Assembly: GCF_001942345.1 (NCBI RefSeq)
Contig: NZ_MKKI01000033.1
Coordinates: 62,001 to 126,000 of the forward strand
DNA from: Corynebacterium sp. CNJ-954
GTDB lineage: Bacteria; Actinomycetota; Actinomycetes; Mycobacteriales; Mycobacteriaceae
Reading direction: 5' to 3'
DNA length: 64,000 nucleotides
Part shown: positions 36,679-45,916 of the stretch, in pieces
Numbering within the stretch: position 1 is the first letter of the stretch
Layout of the letters: the number at the start of each line of letters is the position of its first letter
Notes under the pieces: generated by a model
Told to the model about the DNA's origin: nothing
What the model saw: the letters and a program-made list of their open reading frames with translations, nothing else
Database searches by the model: none
Made by a program: the position numbers and the translations under genes

Positions 36679-38969
36679 TTAGCCCTTCAGGGAGTCCAGC
36701 GGGGCGAACCGGTCGCCGTAGGCGGCCGCGAGCTCCTCGGCACGGGCGACGAACCCGGTGACACCGCTGGTCGGGTAGTCGTCACCGGCGTCTGTCGGCA
36801 GTGCGGCAGCGGCCGGACGGGCGTAGTTGCTGATGAACTGGCGGCTGCCACCGGTCCACGCCGGGTAGCCGATGCCCAGGATCGAGCCAATGTTGGCGTC
36901 GGCATCCGAGGTCAGCACGTTCTCGTCGATGCAGCGCTGGGTCTCGAGGGCCTCGATGAACAGCATGCGCTCGATGAGGTCGTTGAGCGTCGGGGCACCG
37001 TCAGCGGAACCGCTGGTGGACTCCAGGTCAGCGCCGGCGGTGGCGGCTTCGCCGTCGGGGACGGTGACCGGGGTGATGCCCAGCTTGTCGCGGACCTCAC
37101 CGCGCAGGCCGGACCACAGGCCGGCACGACGGCCGTTCTCGTCGTACTCGTAGAATCCCTTGCCCTCGAGCTTGCCGGGACGGTCGAACTCGTCCAGCAT
37201 CGCGTCGACCAGCGCATTGACGCCGCCGTCGTCGACGGTGACGCCGGCTGCTTCGGCGGCCGCGGCCGTCTCGGCACCGATCTTGCGGGCCAGCTTCAGG
37301 TTCAGCTCGTCCTGCAGCTGCAGCTGCGGGGCGGGGTAGCCGGCCTGGCGTCCGGCCGCTTCGATCACGGCGGGGTCGACGCCCTCGACGAGCATACGCA
37401 TCGCCTCGTTGAGCACGGTCCCGATCACGCGGGAGGTGAAGAAGCCGCGGGAGTCGTTGACCACGATCGGGGTCTTGCGGATCTGGCGCGCGAAGTCCAG
37501 CGCCTTGGCCAGGACGGCCGGGTCGGTCTTCTCGCCGGAGATGATCTCGATCAGGGGCATCTTGTCCACGGGGGAGAAGAAGTGCAGGCCGATGAAGTCG
37601 GCGGCGCGGTCGACGCCCTCAGCCAGTCCGGTGATCGGCAGGGTGGAGGTGTTCGACCCCAGGACGGCCGTGGACGGCACGGCGGCCTCGATCTCGGCGA
37701 AGACCTTGTGCTTGAGCTCGGTGTTCTCGAAGACGGCCTCGATCACCAGGTCGACGTCGGAGAGGTCCGCGTAGTCGGCGGTCGGGGTGATGCGTCCCAG
37801 CAGAGCGGCGGACTTCTCCTCGGTGGTCTTGCCACGCTTGAGGGCCTTGGCCTCCAGACCCTCGGAGTAGGCCTTGCCCTTCTGGGCGTTCTCCTCGGAG
37901 ATGTCCTTGAGGACGACCTCGATGCCGGCCTTCGCGGCGACGTAGGCGATGCCGGCGCCCATCATGCCGGCACCGATGACACCGACCTTCTTGAAGGTCG
38001 TGGCGGGGTACGGCGTGCCGTCCTCCTGCACGGGACGGGAGCCGCCGCCGTTGCAGTGGTTCAGGTCGAAGAAGAAGGCCTGCATCATGTTCTTGGACGT
38101 GGGGCCGGTGACCAGCGAGACGAACCAGCGGGTCTCCACGGCTGTGGCGTCCTCGAGGCGCTTGAGCTGCGCACCCTCCACGGCGGCGGACAGGATCGCC
38201 TGCGGGGCGGGCATCGGTGCGCCCTTGATCTGCTTGGTGACGTTGGCGGGGAAGCTCGGCAGCATCGCGGCGAGCGCCGGGGTGGTCGGGGTGCCGCCGG
38301 GCATGCGGTAGCTCTTGCGGTCCCAGGGCTGGGAGGCTTCCGGCTCCGAGGCGATCCAGCCTTGGCCGCGTCGATGAGTTGGTCGGCGGGGACGATCTCG
38401 TCGATCAGGCCGGTGTCCTTGGCGGCGTCGGCGCTGAACTGGCGGCCGGTGGTCAGGACCTTCATCAGGGCGTCCTGGATACCGAGCATGCGGGTGACAC
38501 GGGCCACGCCGCCGCCACCGGGGAGCAGGCCCAGGGTGACCTCGGGGAGGCCGAACTTGGCGCCCCTGGTGTCCGCGGCGATGCGGTGGTGGGTGGCCAG
38601 CGCGATTTCGAGCCCACCGCCGAGGGCGGTGCCGTTCAGGGCGGCGACGACCGGGACGCCGAGCGTCTCGATGGTGCGCATGTCGGCCTTCATCTGGTCG
38701 AGCTGTTTCTGGAAGCCCTCGGCGTCGGCCGGGGTGGACCTGATCATGGACTTGATGTCGCCACCGGCGAAGAAGGTCTTCTTCGCGCTGGTGACCACCA
38801 CGCCCTTGACCTCGCCGGCCTCGACACCGGCCTTCAGCTTCTCCGCCGTCTCCGTGAGGGAGGACTGGAAGGCGTCGTTCATGGTGTTGACGGACGAGCT
38901 GGGGTCGTCGATGGTGAGGGTGACCACGCCGTTGCCGTCGGTCTCCCAGGCGATGATGTTGTCGCTCAT
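36679..38969 (-). CDS. fadB: Trifunctional fatty-acid oxidation protein FadB (apparent frameshift)
   Basis: About 763 aa after repair. The N-terminal enoyl-CoA hydratase part has VVTSAKKTFFAGGDIKSM and LNGTALGGGLEIALATHHRIA; then a dehydrogenase part with the NAD-binding VIGAGMMGAGIAYVAAKAG and the hydroxyacyl-CoA motif FIGLHFFSPVDKMPLIEII. It hydrates enoyl-CoA and oxidises 3-hydroxyacyl-CoA in beta-oxidation. The frame shifts once at 38354-38362; on the coding strand AAGGCTGGATC should be AAGGCTTGGATC or AAGGCTGGGATC, giving AKAWIASEPEASQPWDRKSYRMPGG. It is downstream of fadA on the same strand. Confidence 0.93.
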
Positions 38970-39008
38970 GAGGTGTATCTCCTAGAGAAAATCGGTGTTC
39001 AGCAGTGG

Positions 39009-40235
39009 TTAGACGCGCTCGATGATGGTGGCCACACCCATGCCCGCGGCGACGCAGAGGGTGATCAGGGCGTAGCGTCCGCCCGTGCGGTGCAGCTCGT
39101 CGACGGCGGTGCCGGTGATCATCGCACCGGTGGCACCCAGCGGGTGGCCCATGGCGATGGCGCCACCGTTGATGTTGAGCTTCTCGTCCGGGATGTTCAG
39201 GTCGCGCTGGGCACGCAGGACGACGGAGGAGAAGGCCTCGTTGATCTCCCAGACGTCGATGTCGTCGGCGGTCAGGCCGGCCTGCTCCAGGGCGGCGCGA
39301 GCTGCCGGCGCGGGGGCGGTGAGCATGATCGTGGGCTCGACACCGGTGGTCACCGCAGCGACGACGCGTGCACGCGGGGTGAGGTCGTTCTTCTTGCCGG
39401 CGGCCTCGGAACCGATCATCAGCAGTGAGGCGCCGTCGACGATGCCGGAGGAGTTACCGCCGTGGTGCACGTGGTTGATGGTCTCGAGCTGCGGGTACTT
39501 CGTCAGGGCCACGGCGTCGAAACCGCCCTGCTCGCCGATCGCGGCGAAGGCGGGACGCAGACCGGCGAGCTTCTCCGGGGTCGTCCCGGGACGGATGGTC
39601 TCATCGCGGTCCAGGACGGTCACGCCGTTGCGGTCCTTGACCGGCACGACGGAGTTGGCGAACCGGTTCTCGTCCCAGGCCTTCGCGGCACGCTCGTGGG
39701 AGCGGGAGGCGTAGGCGTCGAGCTCCTCGCGGCCGACGCCGTCGAGCGTGGCGATCAGGTCGGCGGAGATGCCCTGCGGGATGAAGTCGTTGGCGAAGGA
39801 GGTCTCCGGGTCCATGGCCAGGGCGCCACCGTCGGAGCCCATGGGGACGCGGGACATCGACTCCACGCCACCGGCGAGGACGAGGTCCTCCCAGCCGGAA
39901 CGGACCTTCATCGCACCCAGGTTCAGGGCGGTCAGGCCGGAGGCGCAGTAACGGTTGATCTGCACACCGGTCGCCGAGTAGGGCAGACCCGCGTTCAGCG
40001 CGGCGGTCCGGGCAATGTCCATTCCCTGGTCGCCGAGCGGGGTGACCACGCCGGAGATGACGTCGCCGACCGCTGCCGGGTCGAGGCCCGGGTTACGGTC
40101 GAGGATCTCGGTGATAAGCCCACTGAGCAGGTCAACGGGTTTGACGGTGTGGAGGCTGCCGCCGGGCTTGCCTTTACCGCGCGGGGTTCGTACGGCTTCG
40201 TAGATGAAAGCCTCGGGGATGCTGTTGTTTGTCAT
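39009..40235 (-). CDS. fadA: Acetyl-CoA C-acyltransferase (thiolase) FadA
   Basis: 408 aa from ATG 40235. It cleaves 3-ketoacyl-CoA in the last beta-oxidation step with FadB. Acyl-enzyme Cys in [50 protein letters not shown] (catalytic His); the C-terminal Cys lies in [14 protein letters not shown]. fadA-fadB order and 40-bp spacing indicate an operon. Confidence 0.94.
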   Translation of the reverse strand: MTNNSIPEAFIYEAVRTPRGKGKPGGSLHTVKPVDLLSGLITEILDRNPGLDPAAVGDVISGVVTPLGDQGMDIARTAALNAGLPYSATGVQINRYCASGLTALNLGAMKVRSGWEDLVLAGGVESMSRVPMGSDGGALAMDPETSFANDFIPQGISADLIATLDGVGREELDAYASRSHERAAKAWDENRFANSVVPVKDRNGVTVLDRDETIRPGTTPEKLAGLRPAFAAIGEQGGFDAVALTKYPQLETINHVHHGGNSSGIVDGASLLMIGSEAAGKKNDLTPRARVVAAVTTGVEPTIMLTAPAPAARAALEQAGLTADDIDVWEINEAFSSVVLRAQRDLNIPDEKLNINGGAIAMGHPLGATGAMITGTAVDELHRTGGRYALITLCVAAGMGVATIIERV

Positions 40236-40380
40236 GACGGTCCTCACTTGCCTCACTTGTTGGTGCGACGACATCGGTGTGCAACATGTGTCGCCGATCA
40301 CTCTATCCCCATATGTGGTTGCATGCGGCATTCGGGCGAGGTTCGGGGGTGCCGTTTTCCTGCGGTTTTGTGTCGTGAAG

Positions 40381-41211
40381 CTACACGGTGACCTGTTTCC
40401 GCAACACCAGAACCAGGTTCGAGACCGCCAGTTCCCGCACTCCCGGGACGTTGACCATCCACCACGCCCACCACGGGTGGTAGCGGGGGAAGGCGGCGAG
40501 GAACTCGGCGTCCTCCGCACGTTGTCCGGACGCGGCGTCCTGCGCATAGCGCAGTCCGTCGGCACAGGAGACGTTGAACAGGCTCTCGCCCCAGCGGTTC
40601 TTGGGCGGATGGCCGTTCTTCCTCTCATACCGGCGCGCCGCGTACTCCCCGCCCACGTAGTGCTGCCACAGGCCGGTCTCATGCCCACCGAAGGGTCCCA
40701 GCCAGCAGGTGTACGAGAAGATCATCAGCCCGCCAGGTCGGGTGACACGCAGCATCTCGTCGGCCATCCGCCACGGGTCGGAGACGTGCTCGGCGACATT
40801 GGAGGAGTAGGTGATGTCGAAGGCCCCGTCGGCGAACGGAAGGTCCATGCCGGACCCACGCACGGAGGACTGCAGATGGATCCCGGCCGCAGCCATCTCG
40901 CCGACATCCGGCTCGCAGGTGACGTAGTCACCGGGCCCGACCCCTGCCGCAGCAAACGCCCGGCCGAAGTAGCCGGGGCCGCCGCCGACATCGAGGATGC
41001 GGCATCCGTGGAGGGGGGCGCCGGACGCATCGTTCCAGAGGTCGGTGAGGAGACCGACCGTGTCCTCGGCGAGGTGACCGTAGAACCGGTCGGGGTCGCT
41101 CTGCTCGAAGCGGAAGTCGCCGAGCAGGCCGAGGGAGCGGCGCAGTGTCGCGCGTCGGCGGAGAGTGGGGAGTCCGGGACGGGAGGAGGGGCCGGAAGAA
41201 TCCGAGGGCAT
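40381..41211 (-). CDS. mtrP: Class I SAM-dependent methyltransferase, MtrP/Rv0224c type
   Basis: 276 aa Rossmann methyltransferase: [22 protein letters not shown] (motif I), [10 protein letters not shown] (motif II), [25 protein letters not shown]. MtrP of C. glutamicum (Rv0224c in M. tuberculosis) is needed for efficient trehalose mycolate transport. The divergent GT4 gene next door matches Rv0225, and the DUF3068 and acyltransferase genes downstream match Rv0227c and Rv0228, so orthology is well supported by context. The 178-bp gap to the GT4 gene holds the divergent promoters; no clear element seen. Confidence 0.85.
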   Translation of the reverse strand: MPSDSSGPSSRPGLPTLRRRATLRRSLGLLGDFRFEQSDPDRFYGHLAEDTVGLLTDLWNDASGAPLHGCRILDVGGGPGYFGRAFAAAGVGPGDYVTCEPDVGEMAAAGIHLQSSVRGSGMDLPFADGAFDITYSSNVAEHVSDPWRMADEMLRVTRPGGLMIFSYTCWLGPFGGHETGLWQHYVGGEYAARRYERKNGHPPKNRWGESLFNVSCADGLRYAQDAASGQRAEDAEFLAAFPRYHPWWAWWMVNVPGVRELAVSNLVLVLRKQVTV

Positions 41212-41388
41212 GTGCTGATGATCCCACTACGGGTTCTGTGCAGGCAATACGGGACTGCGCAGCGGCTCGTCTGCCATTGCTCCAGTGCACCATGTCCCCC
41301 CATGTACAGAACGATAACTACAGGAGAGCACGTTGATATGCGCAGTGCGACGGGGCGCCGATGCCGTGCCTGTATCGTGAGAACGGTC

Positions 41389-42516
41389 ATGAAGGTTCTG
41401 TTGCTGTGTTGGCGCGACTCCGGCCACCCGGAAGGCGGTGGTAGTGAGGTCTATCTCGAGCGCGTCGCGGAATACCTCGCGCGGCAGGGGCATACGGTGA
41501 CGTTCCGCACCGCCCGCTATCCCGGATCGGCACCGTCGGAGGAGCGCAACGGGGTCCGCTACAGCCGTGGCGGCGGAGCCCTGACCGTGTATCCGCGGGC
41601 ATGGTGGTACATGCTGCGTAGCGAGCGTCCGGACGTGGTCGTCGACACGCAGAACGGTGTGCCGTTCTTCGCGCGCATGATCGCCGGGGCAGGACGCGAC
41701 GGTGCACGCGCCGTCCTGCTGACCCACCACTGCCACCGTGAGCAGTGGCCGGTCGCCGGGCCCGTGCTGTCGCGGATCGGCTGGTTCCTCGAATCGCGTC
41801 TGTCGCCGTGGGTGCATCGGCGGACGCCTTATGTGACCGTGTCGGAGCCGAGTGCCGAGGAACTCGTGGATCTCGGGGTGGACCGTCGACGGATCACCGT
41901 GATCCGCAACGGCGTAGACATCCCTGACTCCGTCACCACCGGTGACACGGGGGGTCAGGGACGGTCAGGACGGTCAGGACGGTTCCGCCTGGTCACGCTG
42001 TCACGGCTGGTGCCGCACAAGCAGATCGAGCATGCCATGGACGCGCTGGCCAGCGTCCTTCCCCGCCACCCGGAGACGTATCTCGACATCATCGGTGACG
42101 GGTGGTGGTCTGAACGGTTACGACGGCACGCCGAGGACCTCGGGGTGTCAGGGCACGTGATCTTCCACGGTCATGTCAGCGAGGAGGTCAAGCACCGCGT
42201 CCTGGCGCGGGCGGACCTGCATGTCCTGCCCAGCAGGAAGGAGGGCTGGGGTCTGGCGGTCATCGAGGCGGGCCTGCACGGGGTGCCCACGCTGGGCTAC
42301 CGCTCGTCGGCCGGGTTGCGCGACAGCGTCGTGGACGGTGTCACCGGAGTCCTGGTCAACTCGGAGGGTGGGCTGATCAACATGCTGGGCCAGTTGATGG
42401 AGGACCCGTCCCGCCTGTCGAGGCTGGGGGAGGCTGCACGGGAACGTGCGGGGACGTTCTCCTGGCAGCGGACCGGCGCGGCCTGGGAGGAACTGCTCAC
42501 CGGTCTCAGGAAGTAG
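41389..42516 (+). CDS. GT4-family glycosyltransferase (Rv0225-like)
   Basis: 375 aa from ATG 41389 (MKVLLLCWRDSGHPEGGGSEVYLERVAEYL); an upstream in-frame ATG (41338) would add 17 residues. GT-B fold with the N-terminal GGGSEVY phosphate/donor loop and the C-terminal VLPSRKEGWGLAVIEAGLHGVPTLGY (E-x7-E nucleotide-sugar motif). Donor and acceptor are unknown; its position beside mtrP points to envelope glycolipid work. A short repeat (ACGGTCAGG) at 41961-41978 encodes a Gly/Arg/Ser linker. Confidence 0.88.
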   Translation: MKVLLLCWRDSGHPEGGGSEVYLERVAEYLARQGHTVTFRTARYPGSAPSEERNGVRYSRGGGALTVYPRAWWYMLRSERPDVVVDTQNGVPFFARMIAGAGRDGARAVLLTHHCHREQWPVAGPVLSRIGWFLESRLSPWVHRRTPYVTVSEPSAEELVDLGVDRRRITVIRNGVDIPDSVTTGDTGGQGRSGRSGRFRLVTLSRLVPHKQIEHAMDALASVLPRHPETYLDIIGDGWWSERLRRHAEDLGVSGHVIFHGHVSEEVKHRVLARADLHVLPSRKEGWGLAVIEAGLHGVPTLGYRSSAGLRDSVVDGVTGVLVNSEGGLINMLGQLMEDPSRLSRLGEAARERAGTFSWQRTGAAWEELLTGLRK

Positions 42517-42958
42517 CGCCCGGACGGCCCCGGAACAGCCTCCGGGCCACGCGGAACACGAGAACGAGCAGGCACGCCAGGCCCAGCGCACGTCCGAGGG
42601 GATGGAGGATGCTGAGCGAGAAGATGACCGGGAGGTTCTGGTCTGCCCGTGACGTGGGGTAGGCGAGAGCCGCAATGATGAAACACGCCGCCGTCACCAG
42701 CGCCAGGGCCTTGTCCGGCCACCGGAAACTCACGGCCGCGACGCCGACAACGAGGATGAGCAGGATACCGCCCGCCACCAGTGAGCTGATGAGCGGATAC
42801 AGGTCATCGGCGGTGTCGCGGGGGAGGAGCTGTGCCAGGGCGGCGGCAAACCCGAAGAGGGCGACGGCTGTCAAGAGGCCGACGACATAGGGGCCCGGAC
42901 GGCGCTCGCGTCGCGGGGGTTTCTGGAAGGGGACAACGTCTCCCCAGTACTCGTCCAT
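42506..42958 (-). CDS. Small membrane protein, four helices
   Basis: 150 aa with four hydrophobic segments (about 25-45, 55-80, 85-100, 120-140), an N-terminal MDEYWGDVVPFQKPPRRERRPG cytoplasmic part and a basic C-terminus. GGAGACC precedes the ATG. The 3' end overlaps the convergent GT4 gene by 11 bp. No family recognised. Confidence 0.7.
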   Translation of the reverse strand: MDEYWGDVVPFQKPPRRERRPGPYVVGLLTAVALFGFAAALAQLLPRDTADDLYPLISSLVAGGILLILVVGVAAVSFRWPDKALALVTAACFIIAALAYPTSRADQNLPVIFSLSILHPLGRALGLACLLVLVFRVARRLFRGRPGATS

Positions 42959-42994
42959 GAGGTCTCCTGCGGTACTGCCGACGGGGAAACCAGT

Positions 42995-43552
42995 TTACCC
43001 CAGGTGCTCGACCAGGATGCTCACTCCGATGGCGACGAGTACGAGCCCACCGATGAATGTGGCGGGCCTGCCGAGCTTCCGGCCGCCGTGGTGACCGAGC
43101 CAGCCACCCGCCAGGGATGCCAGGAAGGTGATCACGCCGATCAGCCCGACGGCACAGAGAATGTTGATCGGCACGAGCGCGAAGCCGATGCCCACGGCGA
43201 GGGCGTCGATGCTCGTCGCGATGCCGAGAGTGAGGACGGAGCGGACGGTGAATGCCGTCGCCGTCGTGTCGGACGGGCCGGCGGTGACACTGTCGATGAC
43301 CATCTTCGCCCCGATGCCGCCAAGCAGTGCGAAGGCGATCCAGTGGTCGACGCTGGTGACCAGGTCGGCGACGGACGATCCCACTGCCCAGCCGATCAAC
43401 GGCATCACCGCCTGAAAGGCACCGAAGACCAGGGACAGCAGCAGTATCCGGCGCATCACGTGCTCGCGGATCGTCGTTCCCTGGACGACGGAGACCGCGA
43501 AGGCGTCGGCGGACACCCCGAGGGCGATGAGGAGAAGTTGGGTGGTTGTCAT
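42995..43552 (-). CDS. mntP: Manganese efflux pump MntP
   Basis: 185 aa, six helices. MntP internal repeats, each with a conserved acidic motif: ALGVSADAFAVSVVQG in the first half and GIATSIDALAVGIGFALV in the second. It exports Mn2+ to relieve toxicity. A yybP-ykoY manganese riboswitch lies in its 5' leader, which supports both the identity and the regulation. Confidence 0.94.
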   Translation of the reverse strand: MTTTQLLLIALGVSADAFAVSVVQGTTIREHVMRRILLLSLVFGAFQAVMPLIGWAVGSSVADLVTSVDHWIAFALLGGIGAKMVIDSVTAGPSDTTATAFTVRSVLTLGIATSIDALAVGIGFALVPINILCAVGLIGVITFLASLAGGWLGHHGGRKLGRPATFIGGLVLVAIGVSILVEHLG

Positions 43553-43584
43553 GGTGTCGGCGACCTCTTTTTCGGCTGTTCCGG

Positions 43585-43730
43585 CATGGGTGCTGGGCCG
43601 AAGGTCTCGTTCGCCTGCGGTGCTGTCGCGGTGCGGAAAACAGCGCAGGTGCGGTGCCGGGCCGGGCGGGACGGCCGGTATGTCGACACAACGCCGGCCG
43701 GGGTGGCCGGGAACTACTCCCCTTCTCGTA
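43585..43730 (-). promoter_or_regulatory. yybP-ykoY manganese riboswitch in the mntP leader
   Basis: Reading on the minus strand, the leader begins with GGGGAGTAG (plus 43714-43722), the invariant 5' element of the yybP-ykoY class. About 100 nt of GC-rich paired sequence follows, then CGAACGAGACCTTCG near plus 43600-43612, close to the second conserved loop. The two Mn-binding loops dock across a cross-helix structure. The start codon lies about 35 nt further on. Known members sit before mntP and switch it on with Mn2+, as expected here. Exact boundaries are estimated. Confidence 0.82.
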
Positions 43731-43842
43731 GGGTGACGCGCGGGACGGGCCGTGCGTCGGGAGTGGACTGTATCAGCAGGTCAGAGAGTGCGAAAGCACG
43801 TTTTTGAGAGTTCGACCCGAGAAACTCCGGAGAGTTCGGCCA

Positions 43843-43888
43843 TTGACAAGAGCACTTCGCCGTGTCAGTGTATTAGGTACCTAATACA
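43843..43888 (+). promoter_or_regulatory. Promoter and 20-bp palindromic operator of the GntR/ABC operon
   Basis: A TTGACA -35 at 43843-43848 is followed by a perfect 20-bp palindrome TGTATTAGGTACCTAATACA at 43869-43888 covering the -10/start region. GntR regulators of the YtrA class bind such long palindromes in their own promoters, so autorepression is strongly suggested. Confidence 0.85.
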
Positions 43889-43926
43889 GAGAGACAAGAT
43901 GGCGGAAACGCAGTGAGGAGGTGGCC

Positions 43927-44313
43927 GTGGAATTCGACAACTCGTCCCCGATCTGGAGTCAGCTGCTCGTGGAGTTCTCACGGCGCATCGTGACCGGTCA
44001 ATGGACACCGGGGGCACGTCTTCCCGGCGTCCGCGAGCTTGCCGCCGAACTGGGGGTGAACCCCAACACCGTCCAACGGTCGCTGAGTGAACTCGAACGG
44101 GCCGGTCTGTGCCGCACCGAGCGGACGGTGGGACGGTTCGTCACCGAGGACGGCGACCGGATCAACGAGGAACGCCAGAACCTGGCGCGGGGTGCCGTCG
44201 ACGATTTCGTCCGACGCGTCCGCGGACTGGCACTGAGCCGGAGCGAGGCGGAGACCCTCGTCGCGACCAGGTGGGGAAAGACAGATACAGACACAGAAAC
44301 GGAGGAGTCATGA
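43927..44313 (+). CDS. GntR-family regulator, YtrA subfamily
   Basis: 128 aa, GTG start at 43927 six nt after GGAGG; the GTG at 43921 abuts that site. A GntR winged helix (PIWSQLLVEFSRRIVTGQWTPGARLPGVRELAAELGVNPNTVQRSLSELE) with only a short C-terminal helical tail, which defines YtrA-type regulators. It is the first gene of an operon with an ABC ATPase and permease and likely represses it through the upstream palindrome. Confidence 0.92.
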   Translation: MEFDNSSPIWSQLLVEFSRRIVTGQWTPGARLPGVRELAAELGVNPNTVQRSLSELERAGLCRTERTVGRFVTEDGDRINEERQNLARGAVDDFVRRVRGLALSRSEAETLVATRWGKTDTDTETEES

Positions 44314-45023
44314 TGGACACCCCACACACCACGGGCCTGATCCACGCCCGCGCGCTCAGCAAGAACTACGGCCGTCGGACGGCGCTCGCCAGCATCGACC
44401 TGGACCTGCAGCCCGGCCAGATCGTGGGCCTGCTCGGCGAGAACGGCTGCGGGAAGACGACCCTGCTCAAGACGCTCGCCGGCGTCCTGACCGGATACGA
44501 CGGCGAGGTGGCCATCGCCGGGCATGCCCCGGGCCCGGAATCCAAGGCGCTGGTGTCCTTCCTGCCGGACGTGGGATTCCTCATCCCGTCCCACAAGGTC
44601 AGCTTCTGCCTGGCGATGTGGAGCGACTTCTTCGCCGACTTCGACATCGACAAGGCCCGCGCGATGATCGCCGACTTCGGGATCGACGAGGGGCTCCGCA
44701 TCAAACAACTTTCCAAGGGCATGCGGGAGAAGGTGCAGGTGGCGATCGCCATGTCACGTCGCACACCGGTCTACCTGCTCGATGAACCGATCTCCGGGGT
44801 GGACCCGTCCGCCCGTGACTCGATCCTCAGGAGCATCATGGCGAACCTCTCGGAGGACTCGCTGCTGCTGATTTCCACGCACCTCGTCCACGACCTCGAG
44901 CCGATGCTCGATGCGGTGGTGATGATGCGCTACGGCCAGGTGATGCTCCAGGGCAGTGCCGATGACCTGCGCGCCCACCACGGCACCAGCCTGGACGGCA
45001 TCTTCCGGGAGGAGTACCGATGA
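44313..45023 (+). CDS. ABC transporter ATP-binding protein
   Basis: 236 aa; ATG 44313 (or 44310, overlapping the GntR stop) after GGAGGA. Walker A GLLGENGCGKTTLL, signature LSKGMREKV (in place of LSGGQ), Walker B PVYLLDEPISGVDPSA, His-switch STH. The pairing with a YtrA-type repressor and a single permease resembles the Ytr/BcrA class that responds to envelope-active compounds, though the substrate is not determined. The stop overlaps the permease start. Confidence 0.93.
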   Translation: MDTPHTTGLIHARALSKNYGRRTALASIDLDLQPGQIVGLLGENGCGKTTLLKTLAGVLTGYDGEVAIAGHAPGPESKALVSFLPDVGFLIPSHKVSFCLAMWSDFFADFDIDKARAMIADFGIDEGLRIKQLSKGMREKVQVAIAMSRRTPVYLLDEPISGVDPSARDSILRSIMANLSEDSLLLISTHLVHDLEPMLDAVVMMRYGQVMLQGSADDLRAHHGTSLDGIFREEYR

Positions 45024-45892
45024 CTACCGCAACGACACCGACGACACCGACGACACCGACACGCACTCTTTTCCGCTATGAGTGGCTGCGCACCCGCAGC
45101 ATGCTCGCCGTCGTCCTCGGCCTGGCGGTGCTGGCGATCCTGCTCTGCACGGCGTTGATCGCCGTCGACTGGACGGTTTTCAGCACCCTCGCCGCGGGCG
45201 TCGGGATCATGGTGGTCATGGGCTTCACCCCGGTCATGCAGATCGTGCTCGCCGTGGACTACTGGCGCTCCAGCTACGGTGCCTCCGGCTACCTCACACA
45301 GACCATCCCGGTGAAGGGCAGCCGAATCTTCACGGTGAAGATGCTGTGGGCCGTGGTCGTGACCACGGTGAGCCTGATGGTGACCGTGCTCCTCGGCTGC
45401 CTGCTCTGGGTCGGGTTCTCCGCCGGTAACGAGCAGGTCACCGGCCTCGGCGAGATGTTCCGGGAGCTCCGGACGGCAGTCTCTGACTCCGGCGTGCCGG
45501 CGTGGCTGATGGTCAGCGTGCTGGTCGGTGGCTACCTGGCCACCCTGACCGGGCCGGTCCAGTACTACTTCTCGATCTCCCTGGGCAAGGAGCGGTGGCT
45601 GCAGACCCTGGGCGCCGGTGGTCCGGTGCTGGTGTTCTTCCTGCTGGGCATGGTCAGCCAGGTGGTGGCGCTGATCGGACTGTTCGCCATCCCGGTGGGC
45701 ATCACCGGCGACACATCAGGGTGGACCCTGGGTGGCTACAGCCTGCTGGACGAGATCGGACGCGATCCGGGTACGACGTCCTCCTATGATTCGATGATGC
45801 CGCTGGGCTTCATCCCGCCGATGGTCATCCTCATGCTGCTGTGCCTGTGGCGGACCGTGTACTCCTGGAACCGCAAGGTGGAGCTGGAGTAG
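45020..45892 (+). CDS. ABC transporter permease
   Basis: 290 aa with six hydrophobic segments (about 25-50, 55-80, 105-135, 160-185, 200-230, 255-280). The N-terminus MTTATTPTTPTTPTRT comes from three copies of CGACACCGA (45033-45059). It partners the preceding ATPase through ATGA coupling; no sequence-based substrate call possible. Confidence 0.88.
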   Translation: MTTATTPTTPTTPTRTLFRYEWLRTRSMLAVVLGLAVLAILLCTALIAVDWTVFSTLAAGVGIMVVMGFTPVMQIVLAVDYWRSSYGASGYLTQTIPVKGSRIFTVKMLWAVVVTTVSLMVTVLLGCLLWVGFSAGNEQVTGLGEMFRELRTAVSDSGVPAWLMVSVLVGGYLATLTGPVQYYFSISLGKERWLQTLGAGGPVLVFFLLGMVSQVVALIGLFAIPVGITGDTSGWTLGGYSLLDEIGRDPGTTSSYDSMMPLGFIPPMVILMLLCLWRTVYSWNRKVELE

Positions 45893-45916
45893 GGGGCCTG
45901 ATCATCCCGCCCCGAT

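Noticed and set aside
36673..38985. 770-aa open frame antisense to fadB
   Set aside because: Antisense shadow; it remains open across the fadB frameshift only because GC-rich antisense frames rarely contain stops.
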